Assembly (NCBI GenBank): GCA_014384025.1
Contig: JACNGQ010000111.1
Coordinates: 1 to 36,125, forward strand
DNA from: Planctomycetota bacterium
GTDB taxonomy: Bacteria > Planctomycetota > Phycisphaerae > Sedimentisphaerales > Anaerobacaceae
DNA length: 36,125 nt
Direction of reading: 5' to 3'
Positions 8,621 through 16,075 of the stretch are shown here, piece after piece; the first letter of the stretch is position 1, and every line of letters starts with the position of its first letter. Under the pieces are notes generated by a model, which saw nothing but the letters and a program-made list of their open reading frames with translations, did not search any database and was not told where the DNA came from. Made by a program: the position numbers and the translations under genes.

Positions 8621-8648
8621 CTGGATTCCTGCTTTCGCAGGAATGACA
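8621..8648. repeat. Short dispersed palindromic repeat (CCTGC-TTTC-GCAGG type)
   Basis: CTGGATTCCTGCTTTCGCAG continues into GAATGACA. The core ATTCCTGC/GCAGGAAT is a perfect 8-bp stem with a TTTC loop. A variant with compensating changes occurs at 14277-14304, and a half-site (GCAGGAATGACA, reverse strand) is near 5541. It sits in the 8508-8978 intergenic region. Confidence 0.6.
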
Positions 8649-8744
8649 AGGTCAGGCAATAAACAATAAAGAAAATTGGTATTATCCATATAAACTGTGT
8701 CAATCAAGCTTATCGAGTTCTGCTCGCGATATTCCTTATCTCAT

Positions 8745-8922
8745 GGGCACTTCTAAAAATTCATTTTTACTGCGAACGGCTGCAATTTACTCTCGCGTCG
8801 TTGTCGGCACAAAATTCGTACTCAACGTAGCTTTGGCTACGCCTGCGGCGATTTTGAACCTCCGCCAAAGCGATAGAAACTTTCGCTCGTTCTCGTGACA
8901 AAAGCAATTTTTAGAGATACCC
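8745..8922. mobile_element. 178-bp MITE-like dispersed element
   Basis: The ends read GGGCACTTCTAAAAATTCAT and, from the other side, GGGTATCTCTAAAAATTGCT. They share a perfect 10-bp inverted pair, TCTAAAAATT at 8752-8761 and AATTTTTAGA at 8906-8915. The interior is GC-rich with a GTAGC-TTTG-GCTAC hairpin and has no coding frame. Composition changes sharply against the AT-rich spacer around it. This resembles non-autonomous dispersed elements in other environmental bacterial genomes. It fills most of the gap between mcsB and the 459-aa protein. Confidence 0.5.
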
Positions 8923-8978
8923 TTTATTATACGCGCAGGAGGAGGAAATAATCAAAAAAAATGAGGAAAGGGGCACTC

Positions 8979-10121
8979 TTAGCTGTTTTTGGGTTGTGTG
9001 TCCTGGTTTAGTGCTGAGCGGATGATTTGGGCCCGCAGTGCGTCTCTGTGTGTGGGGTCGAGGGTTTTTCCGTAGTTCATCTGCAGATGTGCCGGCAGTG
9101 TCAGCATGAAAAGCCGATTTATAGTTGCGATTGAAAGAGGGGTTGCTTTATCGGATAGGCCGGAGCCGCATAGTGTGTAAAGCTTTTCTATGGCGGGGGT
9201 CGAGGCGCCCATATACTTGTGCATGTTGATGCCGAGGCGCAGGTGACTTAGAAGGAAGAGGGCTTCCTGCGAGCTTATCAAATGGGCGTTTTGCAGCAGC
9301 GCCATTGCGCGAGAGATTTTGTCGTCGAGGATATTGGACTGGCGGGAGAGGAGCTGTTTTCTCGCGGCATTTTCGTATTCGATGATTTCAGTGATGATGG
9401 TGTTTTCAAATTTCGCGATTATGTCGGACTCGGCGATTCCGAGTGTCACCTGATTTGAAATCTGGTAGAGGTCACTTGAGGCTTCCGTGCCTTCACCGAA
9501 AAGGCCGCGGACGGCCAGGCTCATAGCTCTTGCGGCGTTGAAGAATTTTTCTATCTGGCCGGTCATCTTCAGGGCGGGCAGGTGGAGCATTACAGAAATT
9601 CTTATACCAGTTCCGAGATTTGTCGGGCAGGCAGTAAGGTATCCATATCTGGGGCTGAACGCGAAATCAACTTTCTCTTCTATCATATCGTCGATTTTAT
9701 TTATCTGCTCGGCGCACTGAGAGAGCTGGCAGCCGGCTTTCAGCACTTGCAAGCGGAGATGGTCTTCTTCGTTAATCATCGCGGTGAAAAATTCGCGCTG
9801 CACCATAACGACGCCGCGCGGGCCTTTGCCGAAAGCATGATGGCGGCTGATTAGATGGCGTTCAACGAGGAAGTGCCTGCTTAGAGTCGGGGCCTTGTCC
9901 ACACAGATATAAGAGGCTTTATCGCCAAGCTCAAGGGACATGAGGACGTTTTTGAGCTTTTCAAGTATTTCAGCTTTTTCGGTATTGGAGCAGTGGCTGA
10001 GGAATTTATAACCTGCGATGTTCCTGGCCAGACGAATTCTTGATGATACGACGATGTCGGCCTGTGGGCCTGACCCGCTGAACCATTCATTTATATCGTT
10101 ACTTATATCTGTAAGTTTCAT
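8979..10121 (-). CDS. mcsB: Protein-arginine kinase McsB
   Basis: 380 residues from ATG at 10121, close to the family's usual 350-365. McsB transfers phosphate from ATP to arginine side chains of proteins, which marks them for ClpCP in Bacillus. The guanido-kinase fold signature is complete: IVVSSRIRLARNIAGYKF at 23-40, the substrate-binding NEEDH at 117-121, Cys165 in ACPTNLGTGIR, RGLFGEGTEAS at 205-215 and ISNQVTLG at 221-228. An upstream in-frame TTG at 10139 would add six residues, but neither start has a strong ribosome binding site and ATG matches family lengths better. It follows mcsA by 25 bases, so the two are co-transcribed. No clpC or ctsR is in the window. Confidence 0.95.
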   Translation of the reverse strand: MKLTDISNDINEWFSGSGPQADIVVSSRIRLARNIAGYKFLSHCSNTEKAEILEKLKNVLMSLELGDKASYICVDKAPTLSRHFLVERHLISRHHAFGKGPRGVVMVQREFFTAMINEEDHLRLQVLKAGCQLSQCAEQINKIDDMIEEKVDFAFSPRYGYLTACPTNLGTGIRISVMLHLPALKMTGQIEKFFNAARAMSLAVRGLFGEGTEASSDLYQISNQVTLGIAESDIIAKFENTIITEIIEYENAARKQLLSRQSNILDDKISRAMALLQNAHLISSQEALFLLSHLRLGINMHKYMGASTPAIEKLYTLCGSGLSDKATPLSIATINRLFMLTLPAHLQMNYGKTLDPTHRDALRAQIIRSALNQDTQPKNS

Positions 10122-10146
10122 ATCTGATACTGTAAACAATCCGTTG

Positions 10147-10644
10147 TTATTTTTCCATTTGTTTTATTTTGTCCCGTAATTCGGCAGCCATCTCGTAATC
10201 TTCGGCCCTGACTGCTTCTTCGAGCCGCTGGCGGATGTTCATCAGCTCTATTTCATTTCTGGTGTTCTTCGGTGTTTTCGAAGGAAGCTTCCCACAGTGG
10301 GTTGTCTTGCCATCGTGTGCCTTTTCGATTAGCGGGGTAAGCGACTTTTCAAAAAACTCATAATCATAGGGACAGCCCAGGACGCCCTGCTTTCTGAACT
10401 GGGCGAGAGTAAAGCCGCAGTTCGGGCAGGCAATCTGCTGGTCGGCGGTGCCGGAGATTTCTTCATCCGAGGGCTGTACGGCGAGCAGGCCGCTTAGCAG
10501 CTCATTTATCGGGATGTGACTTTTCACAGCTATATCCTGTTCGGCGGCGCAATTCTCACAAATGTGCATTTCGCTGCGCACTCCATCTGAAATCTCAGTG
10601 AGGTGGATAGTAGCGTTATTATTGTTACAAATTTGACACTGCAT
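10147..10644 (-). CDS. mcsA: McsA-like zinc-binding activator with UVR domain
   Basis: 165 residues from ATG at 10644 (MQCQICNNNN); an in-frame TTG two codons upstream is a less likely start. McsA binds metal through paired cysteines and activates McsB. Here the first site is CQIC plus CENC in the first 35 residues. The second begins CPNC, but its partner reads GVLGCPYDYEFF, with aspartate where Firmicutes McsA has the fourth cysteine. The C terminus is a UVR/UvrB-UvrC coiled motif (RQRLEEAVRAEDYEMAAELR, then DKIKQME). The adjacent mcsB confirms the assignment. Excinuclease-like UVR proteins are the only serious alternative. Confidence 0.9.
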   Translation of the reverse strand: MQCQICNNNNATIHLTEISDGVRSEMHICENCAAEQDIAVKSHIPINELLSGLLAVQPSDEEISGTADQQIACPNCGFTLAQFRKQGVLGCPYDYEFFEKSLTPLIEKAHDGKTTHCGKLPSKTPKNTRNEIELMNIRQRLEEAVRAEDYEMAAELRDKIKQMEK

Positions 10645-10842
10645 AATCAACTCGATTCTTTGATTGGGGATACTCGATTTTCTTCTTCTACGAGCATCGA
10701 GTATTCTGGTAAAGATTTCATCCGTATATTATACCAAACCTCTGCTTAAATAATCGACAATTTTATAAAACATCTACAGGCCGAAACCAAAGATTTTGCA
10801 GATTATTCAAGATTTAACAGATTTTCAGCCTGAATCCTCCTT

Positions 10843-11002
10843 AGGACTTGTAAATAAATTATCTTCCACTTTTGGCTGGCTGCGGCTTCGTCTGGCTGTG
10901 TCAGCAAAACTCGGACTACCAACCAGCAGGCCTGCGTTATGCTTCCTTGCCAGCCTTGTCCTCGCTCAACCAAAAACGAAACCTAATTTCTTTACCAGTC
11001 CT
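10843..11002. mobile_element. 160-bp MITE-like element with 19-bp imperfect TIRs
   Basis: AGGACTTGTAAATAAATTA at 10843-10861 and the reverse complement of 10984-11002 (AGGACTGGTAAAGAAATTA) match at 17 of 19 positions. The interior is GC-rich (GGCTGGCTGCGGCTTCGTC) and non-coding in all frames of useful length. The right TIR ends on the last base of the stop codon of the PTPS-family gene. The rest of the 10645-11001 spacer is AT-rich with no visible gene. Confidence 0.6.
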
Positions 11003-11382
11003 TAGTTTTCGTCAGCCTCTGTTTGGTATTTTGCCGAGCAGCCTGGCTGCTCAACGACTTTTATATTTCTGAGTTTGACGCTTTCGGGCAGCTCGGTCCT
11101 TAATTTATCGTATATATACTTGGCTACGTTCTCGGCAGATGGATTGTTCTGCTGAAAACAGCCGGTTTCGTTCAGTGCCTTATTACTAAACTCAGCGGCG
11201 ATATTATCGAGCATCTCTTTCAGCTCATGAAAGTCCATCACAACGGCCATATCGTTGAGCCTGTCACCGGCGACTTCGGCATTAACAAGCCAGTTATGAT
11301 GGTGCAGGAGCTCTTTTGAGCCGTCCGGCAAGAGAAGCTGATGTGATGCCCAAAAGTGCGTTTCAACACTGATAATAAACAT
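11002..11382 (-). CDS. 6-pyruvoyl-tetrahydropterin synthase / QueD family protein
   Basis: 126 residues, the usual length for this fold. The family converts 7,8-dihydroneopterin triphosphate, in QueD to 6-carboxytetrahydropterin on the way to queuosine and other deazapurines. Zinc ligands are visible: His14 in FWASHQ and His27/His29 in LLHHHNW. Further family motifs are NPSAENVAKYIYD, Glu111 in VVEQPGCSAKY and Asp50 in VVMDFHELK. The catalytic cysteine normally four residues before the first zinc histidine (C-x3-H-G-H) is missing; that position is Lys23. So this may be a PTPS variant with a different reaction, not a canonical QueD. The start is ATG at 11382; the frame extends six codons to a TTG inside a small repeat. 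It lies downstream of coaD on the same strand. Confidence 0.75.
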   Translation of the reverse strand: MFIISVETHFWASHQLLLPDGSKELLHHHNWLVNAEVAGDRLNDMAVVMDFHELKEMLDNIAAEFSNKALNETGCFQQNNPSAENVAKYIYDKLRTELPESVKLRNIKVVEQPGCSAKYQTEADEN

Positions 11383-11387
11383 TTTGT

Positions 11388-11413
11388 GCTCGATGCTCAA
11401 TGCTCGATGCTCG
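11388..11413. repeat. Short tandem repeat of GCTCGATGCTC
   Basis: GCTCGATGCTC occurs twice in 26 bases, separated by AAT, directly upstream of the PTPS-family start codon. The reverse complement CGAGCATCGAG recurs at 10691-10701 upstream of mcsA. It may affect translation initiation or may be a small dispersed repeat. Confidence 0.5.
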
Positions 11414-11447
11414 TTATTCGGCGAGCATCAGGCATTGGGCCTTAGTT

Positions 11448-11942
11448 TTATTCTTTAAGGTGTTTTTTAATTCGCTCGTAAACATTATTGGGAATTAATT
11501 TTGATAAATCTCCACCTAAAGAGGCGACTTCCCGAATCAAGGTCGAACTGGTGAATCCGTACTGCTCGCTGGTCATAATAAAGATGGTTTCAATACCGGC
11601 GACAGCCCGGTTTGTCATAGCAAGCTGGAATTCATACTGGACGTCGGTGAGGCTTCTGAGGCCGCGGAGTATTACGTCGGCCTTTTTACCTGTTGCGTAT
11701 CCGACTGTAAGGCCTTCGAAACTTTCCACCGAGATATTCGTCATCTTTTTTTCGCGGATCAACTCATCGATCATTTCGACCCGCTCTTCAGGTGTAAAAA
11801 GCTGATTTTTGACCGGACTTCTTCCGACCGCGATGATAAGCTCATCGAAGAGTTTCATACCGCGTTCGATAACGTCCAGATGCCCGTTTGTTATCGGGTC
11901 GAACGAGCCCGGGAAAATAGCTCTTACACATTTTTTAGTCAT
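11448..11942 (-). CDS. coaD: Phosphopantetheine adenylyltransferase
   Basis: 164 residues, the normal CoaD length. It joins ATP and 4'-phosphopantetheine to dephospho-CoA in the fourth step of CoA synthesis, in the cytoplasm. Nucleotidyltransferase motifs are complete: the N-terminal AIFPGSFDPITNGHLDVIER with the T/HxGH-type histidine, ILRGLRSLTDVQYEFQLAMTNR in the middle (phosphopantetheine and ATP pocket) and the late YGFTSSTLIREVASLGGDLS, which carries the S/T-S-S/T-x-x-R loop. ATG at 11942 is chosen over the in-frame TTG at 11954 because family members begin a few residues before the FPGSFDP strand. It is followed after a 65-base gap by the PTPS-family gene on the same strand. Confidence 0.97.
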   Translation of the reverse strand: MTKKCVRAIFPGSFDPITNGHLDVIERGMKLFDELIIAVGRSPVKNQLFTPEERVEMIDELIREKKMTNISVESFEGLTVGYATGKKADVILRGLRSLTDVQYEFQLAMTNRAVAGIETIFIMTSEQYGFTSSTLIREVASLGGDLSKLIPNNVYERIKKHLKE

Positions 11943-12046
11943 GATTTTATCCAAGGTAGATAATTGTCTTTATTTATCGGTAATGCAGGATAGCACAGGT
12001 GCAGGAAATAATCAATCCTGATTTACGTGATTTTCGGGATTCGGAG

Positions 12047-14125
12047 TTAATCAGTGTTTTTCAGCCAGCGGTCCAGCCAGCTAATTACCGTTTCGTGCCA
12101 GAGGATGGAATTCGCAGGCTTTAGGACCCAGTGGCTTTCGTCGGGGAAGTAGAGCAGCTTGCCGGGAACACCGAGCCTCTGCAGGGCGTTGAAGGTGCCG
12201 AGCCCCTGTGTATCGGCCACGCGATAGTCCAGCGCACCGTGTATGACCAGCATTGGAGTTTTCCAGTTTTTGACGAAGTTTACCGGGTTGTGCTTTTCAT
12301 AGCCGGCGGGGTTTTCCCAGGGGGTGCCGATATGGTCCCACTCGGGAAACCAGAGTTCTTCTGTATCGAAATATGCCATTCGCTCGTCAATGTTACCATC
12401 GTGGTTGACCATACAGCGGAAACGGTCGGGCCAATTGCCGGAAATCCAGTTAATCATATAACCGCCGAAAGAGGCGCCGAGGGCACCGACTTTGTCGGCA
12501 TCCATCCAGGGGTAGCGTTTTAAGGCGGCGGCGAGACCCTTTTGCAGGTCTTCGAGAGGTTTGCCGCCCCAGTCGCCCCGGATGGAATCGGTGAAGGCCT
12601 GTCCGTATCCGGTGGAGCCGTGGAAATCGACCATGACGGCAGCGTAGCCGGCACCGGCGTATGCCTGCGGGTTCCAGCGGTAATGGAAGCTGTTGCCGAA
12701 GGAGCCCTGCGGACCTCCGTGAATGAGAAATGCCACGGGGTATTTTTTCGCAGGATTGAAATCGACAGGTTTGACTACATAGCAATAAACCGTTTGGCCG
12801 CTCCATCCGTCGAATGTAAACTGCTCATACTCGCCCATGTGGGCGGCGGCGATTTTTTCGTCGTTGATGTTGGTGATTTTGCGGATATTACGGCCGTCAG
12901 GTTCAACCGAATACAATTCAACAGGACTGCGAAGACTACTCATACCGTAAATAATTCTACCGGACGAGACAGCGGGTGAATCGATGCGGCCTTCTTTGAC
13001 AATAGTGCGAACGGCGCCGGTTTTTACATTGACGGCGAACAGAGATGCCTGGCCAACATTGGTTGCGGTTGCATAGATTGTTTCACCGTCGGCGGAGAAG
13101 CAGAACGACGAAGGGCTGCGGTCCCAGTTTTCGGTGAGGACACGTTTTTCGCCGTCAGGCCAATTGCGCAGAACAATTCGAAAACAGTCGGATTCATAGC
13201 CCGGTTTGGCCATTGCAAGATAAGCAAGGGTCCGGCCGTCGGGAGAAAAAACCGGATTTGTGTCCCAAGCCTTGTTTTCTTCAGTTATACATACTAATGG
13301 TTTGGAACCATCGACGGGTACGGCGTAAAGATTGAAGTCCGTTGACCAGGATTCGGCACGGCCGGCATCCCGAGCGGAAAAGACAAGCCAACCGCCGTCA
13401 GGAGTGAAAGTGATTTCTTCCGGGCCGCCGAACGGTTTTGAAGGAGTATCGGCATCCATACCCCACATCAGGTCAATCGCATCGCCGCCGGTAAGCGGCA
13501 TGACAAACAGGTGTGAGCGCCGGCCGTCTTTCCATGTGTCCCAGTGGCGAACAAAAATCTGCTCGTAAATTCGTCCGCTTGTTTTTCTGCTGCTGATTTC
13601 ATCGAGCCTGTCTTTTGTGTTGGCTATCGTTTTGCAGTCCGGGAAAACTTCCATAGTAAAGGCGATGTGCTTTCCATCGGGCGAGACGAGCAGATTTCCG
13701 ACGTCAAGAGGCAGGTCCGTAACCTGTTGTGCTTCACCACCGTCAACACGAATACGCCAGACCTGCGAGGAGTCCGAGCGTGTGGAAATAAACCAGACGG
13801 ACTTGCCATCGGGCGCCCAGCGGGGATTAAAGTCGCCCTCTGGATGAGAGGTCAAACGGCAAAGGTCCGTTCCGCCTGCGCCAATCAGCCAGAGGTCTGT
13901 TCGCCCCTTGTCGGCTTCGAGGTCGGTCTTTCTTAATGTAAAGACAATCAATTTGCCATCCGGTGAAACCTGCGGGTCAGAAAGGCGGTCCATTGCGAGC
14001 ATATCGTGAATGGAAAACGGATGAGTATCGGAAGATGACGCATGGCTGTTACTGAGCGGAATCCCGGTGACAGAGCAGGCACCTACAAATACAAGAAAAA
14101 ACAAAAATGAAGATGTCAGACGCAT
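12047..14125 (-). CDS. S9-family (prolyl oligopeptidase-type) serine peptidase, lipoprotein
   Basis: 692 residues from ATG at 14125, preceded by AAAGGGA. The N terminus is a lipoprotein signal with lipobox VGAC (Cys17). An open upstream extension of 30 codons runs into a hairpin repeat and lacks signal character, so it is rejected. Residues 35 to about 430 form a WD40/TolB-like propeller with repeated SPDGK and APDGK strands. The C-terminal alpha/beta hydrolase carries Ser552 in GASFGGYM, Asp633 in HGALDYR and His665 in DESHW, with oxyanion-region IHGGPQGSFG near 468. This is the acylaminoacyl/dipeptidyl peptidase group that trims short peptides. The lipobox places it on the periplasmic face of a membrane, for peptide scavenging or turnover. 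It is a single-gene unit. Confidence 0.93.
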   Translation of the reverse strand: MRLTSSFLFFLVFVGACSVTGIPLSNSHASSSDTHPFSIHDMLAMDRLSDPQVSPDGKLIVFTLRKTDLEADKGRTDLWLIGAGGTDLCRLTSHPEGDFNPRWAPDGKSVWFISTRSDSSQVWRIRVDGGEAQQVTDLPLDVGNLLVSPDGKHIAFTMEVFPDCKTIANTKDRLDEISSRKTSGRIYEQIFVRHWDTWKDGRRSHLFVMPLTGGDAIDLMWGMDADTPSKPFGGPEEITFTPDGGWLVFSARDAGRAESWSTDFNLYAVPVDGSKPLVCITEENKAWDTNPVFSPDGRTLAYLAMAKPGYESDCFRIVLRNWPDGEKRVLTENWDRSPSSFCFSADGETIYATATNVGQASLFAVNVKTGAVRTIVKEGRIDSPAVSSGRIIYGMSSLRSPVELYSVEPDGRNIRKITNINDEKIAAAHMGEYEQFTFDGWSGQTVYCYVVKPVDFNPAKKYPVAFLIHGGPQGSFGNSFHYRWNPQAYAGAGYAAVMVDFHGSTGYGQAFTDSIRGDWGGKPLEDLQKGLAAALKRYPWMDADKVGALGASFGGYMINWISGNWPDRFRCMVNHDGNIDERMAYFDTEELWFPEWDHIGTPWENPAGYEKHNPVNFVKNWKTPMLVIHGALDYRVADTQGLGTFNALQRLGVPGKLLYFPDESHWVLKPANSILWHETVISWLDRWLKNTD

Positions 14126-14161
14126 AATTTTTCCCTTTACATTTTGGTTGAATAGGTTAAT

Positions 14162-14216
14162 GGTGCGAAATATCGCACCCTGTGGCACACGGCCAAACAA
14201 GTTTGACCGTGCCACC
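14162..14216. repeat. REP-like double hairpin upstream of the S9 peptidase
   Basis: GGTGCGA-AATA-TCGCACC (14162-14179) is a perfect 7-bp hairpin. It is followed by a longer imperfect one, GTGGCACACGGCCAAAC against GTTTGACCGTGCCAC (14182-14215), with a 2-base bulge and one mismatch. The pair lies 37 bases upstream of the peptidase start, so it could lie in its 5' leader. Confidence 0.6.
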
Positions 14217-14276
14217 CTTGTACGCGAATTTGGACTTTCTCAACAGACACGAGAACGCCAATCCAGCGATACATTC

Positions 14277-14304
14277 CTGGATCCCTGCTTTCGCCGGGAT
14301 GACA
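14277..14304. repeat. Second copy of the CCTGC-TTTC-type palindromic repeat
   Basis: CTGGATCCCTGCTTTCGCCG continues into GGATGACA. It matches the copy at 8621-8648 except at a few positions in the arms, and one arm change (T to C) is matched by A to G in the other arm, so the stem is kept. It lies between the sensor kinase and the S9 peptidase. Confidence 0.55.
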
Positions 14305-14335
14305 TCACGAACCGACCAGTTTGAGTTACCTACGA

Positions 14336-16075
14336 TTACACACTGGGCTCTTTTGTAAGTGTAATGGGGATATCGAGCCAGAAGGTCGAGCCTTTGTTAA
14401 GCTCGCTCTGAAGACCAACGTTGCCGGCGAGCATAGCGGCCAATTCGGTGCTGATGGTAAGACCCAGACCGGTACCGGTGGATTCGCGTGTTATGGAGCC
14501 GTCAACCTGTCTAAATTTTTCAAAAATCTTTTCTCTGTCAGATTCGGCGATGCCACAGCCGGTATCGCTTACAGCAATCCGAACCATTCTTTCAACCGCC
14601 AGCTCTTCAGTCTCCCATTTTTCGACGTAGGGTGGACTGCTCAACGGGGCGCCGGCCAAGATTTCAATTGTGCCCCGCTTCGCTGTAAACTTCACGGCGT
14701 TACTCAGGAAGTTATAGAGGATCTGGCGGACCTTTCCGGTGTCCGTCAAAATAAGCGGTATATCGGAATCAACTTTCAGCTTGATTTTTATTTTCTTTTT
14801 TTCGGTCATCAGAGAGAAAGACGAAATCAGCTCCCCGCATAACTGCTGGACGGAGGTTTTTTCAATATGCAGCTCCATTTTTCCGGCCTGTGTTTTCGCC
14901 AGGTCGAGCAGGTCGTTAATCATATTCAGAAGGCTGTTACCGCTGGAAATAATATTTTCCGCATACTTTTGCGCCTTATCTTTTTTTAATCCGCCCGCCG
15001 AGGAGGGTTTTTCCCTGAGAACCTGAGCGAAGCCAAGGATAGCATTCAACGGGGTTCTGAATTCGTGTGAAATATTTGCCAGGAATTCACCCTTTACCTT
15101 GTTAGCTTTGAACAACTCAATATTTCTTTCCGAAAGCTCAGCAATTTTCGCATCGAGCTGTTTGTTTGCCTGCCGGAGTTTTTCCTGGGCGGCCTGCAGG
15201 CCGTCAAGCATGTTGTTGAAGGCATTTGCCAGCTTCTCATATTCGTCGCCGGTCTTAATCGCACTTCTGATATCGAGATTTCCCTCGGTGACATTGTTGG
15301 CAATTGCCCTTAGCTGGCGGATTGGCCTCAGGATGACACGCTGAGTTATCCAGTAGAAAACAACAATGGCTCCGATGCCTCCGATGAGGCCTGCAACAAT
15401 GACCCATATTCTGTTCATAAGGATTGTTTTGCTGATTTCGCTTCCGATACCTCTTAGAGAAATAATTACCGTCCCTATCTGTTCATTCAACGAAAATGCG
15501 CTGGCGGAGCCCTGGGGATTGTGGCAGGTTAAGCAATTGTCGGTCGCTCTGAAAATCCGCACATAATTGGCTCGAAGTACGCCGGTCTCTCTATTTAAGA
15601 GGATTTTATCGTTCTGGGTCGGATTATTTTTCAGAGATTCAATCGTCTGGCTGATTTTCTCGTTCACCTCAATAGAAGCAGCTTTATTTTCATCGCCTTC
15701 GGGCTGCGCAGGTGCGGGAGTGAAGCGAATCCAGCGTATGTCAGAGTCATTCACATCGGCGAGCAGCCCGAGGCTGCTGAGCGGAAGTGTGGTTTGGCCG
15801 GTATTTTTGAGCTGGAAGTGCCGGTCGAGGAGCGTCTGCGACCTTGCTCTGCCGGTATCGAGGAGGTCTTTTTTAATGAGCTGACCCATCCAGATATAGG
15901 GCAGAAGAAGAGCAATTGTCAGGATAAAGACCACAGCGGCGCCGAAGGTGATTCTGCACTTTTTCGCCAGTGAGACCGGTGACAGCCGTAAAAGCTTCAA
16001 AAGCTTCTGCCAGATGTGTTTTATATAAATCCGGTAAATTAAAATTCGCTTCCGGAAAGCATTAGCTGTTTTCAT
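14336..16075 (-). CDS. Membrane sensor histidine kinase with heme-c-type CxxCH sensory domain
   Basis: 579 residues. Transmembrane segments lie near 43-63 and 222-242 and enclose an extracytoplasmic domain. In it NCLTCHNPQG (Cys181, Cys184, His185) is a covalent heme-c attachment motif, as in Tll0287/DUF3365-like sensors. A HAMP linker (RPIRQLRAIANNVTEGNLDI) and a coiled coil lead to HisKA with His337 in ANISHEFRTPLNAILGF. The HATPase domain has the N box (ILYNFLSNAVKFTA), G1 (DTGCGIAESDREKIFEKF) and G2 (GTGLGLTIS). There is no receiver domain, and no response regulator is adjacent. It starts inside the MscS gene's stop (ATGA overlap), so translation is coupled. A redox, NO or CO signal is plausible from the heme but not shown. 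Confidence 0.92.
   Translation of the reverse strand: MKTANAFRKRILIYRIYIKHIWQKLLKLLRLSPVSLAKKCRITFGAAVVFILTIALLLPYIWMGQLIKKDLLDTGRARSQTLLDRHFQLKNTGQTTLPLSSLGLLADVNDSDIRWIRFTPAPAQPEGDENKAASIEVNEKISQTIESLKNNPTQNDKILLNRETGVLRANYVRIFRATDNCLTCHNPQGSASAFSLNEQIGTVIISLRGIGSEISKTILMNRIWVIVAGLIGGIGAIVVFYWITQRVILRPIRQLRAIANNVTEGNLDIRSAIKTGDEYEKLANAFNNMLDGLQAAQEKLRQANKQLDAKIAELSERNIELFKANKVKGEFLANISHEFRTPLNAILGFAQVLREKPSSAGGLKKDKAQKYAENIISSGNSLLNMINDLLDLAKTQAGKMELHIEKTSVQQLCGELISSFSLMTEKKKIKIKLKVDSDIPLILTDTGKVRQILYNFLSNAVKFTAKRGTIEILAGAPLSSPPYVEKWETEELAVERMVRIAVSDTGCGIAESDREKIFEKFRQVDGSITRESTGTGLGLTISTELAAMLAGNVGLQSELNKGSTFWLDIPITLTKEPSV

Noticed and set aside
14126-14215. N-terminal extension of the S9 peptidase
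   Set aside because: The added codons are read through the hairpin repeat and precede a good ribosome binding site and lipoprotein signal at 14125.
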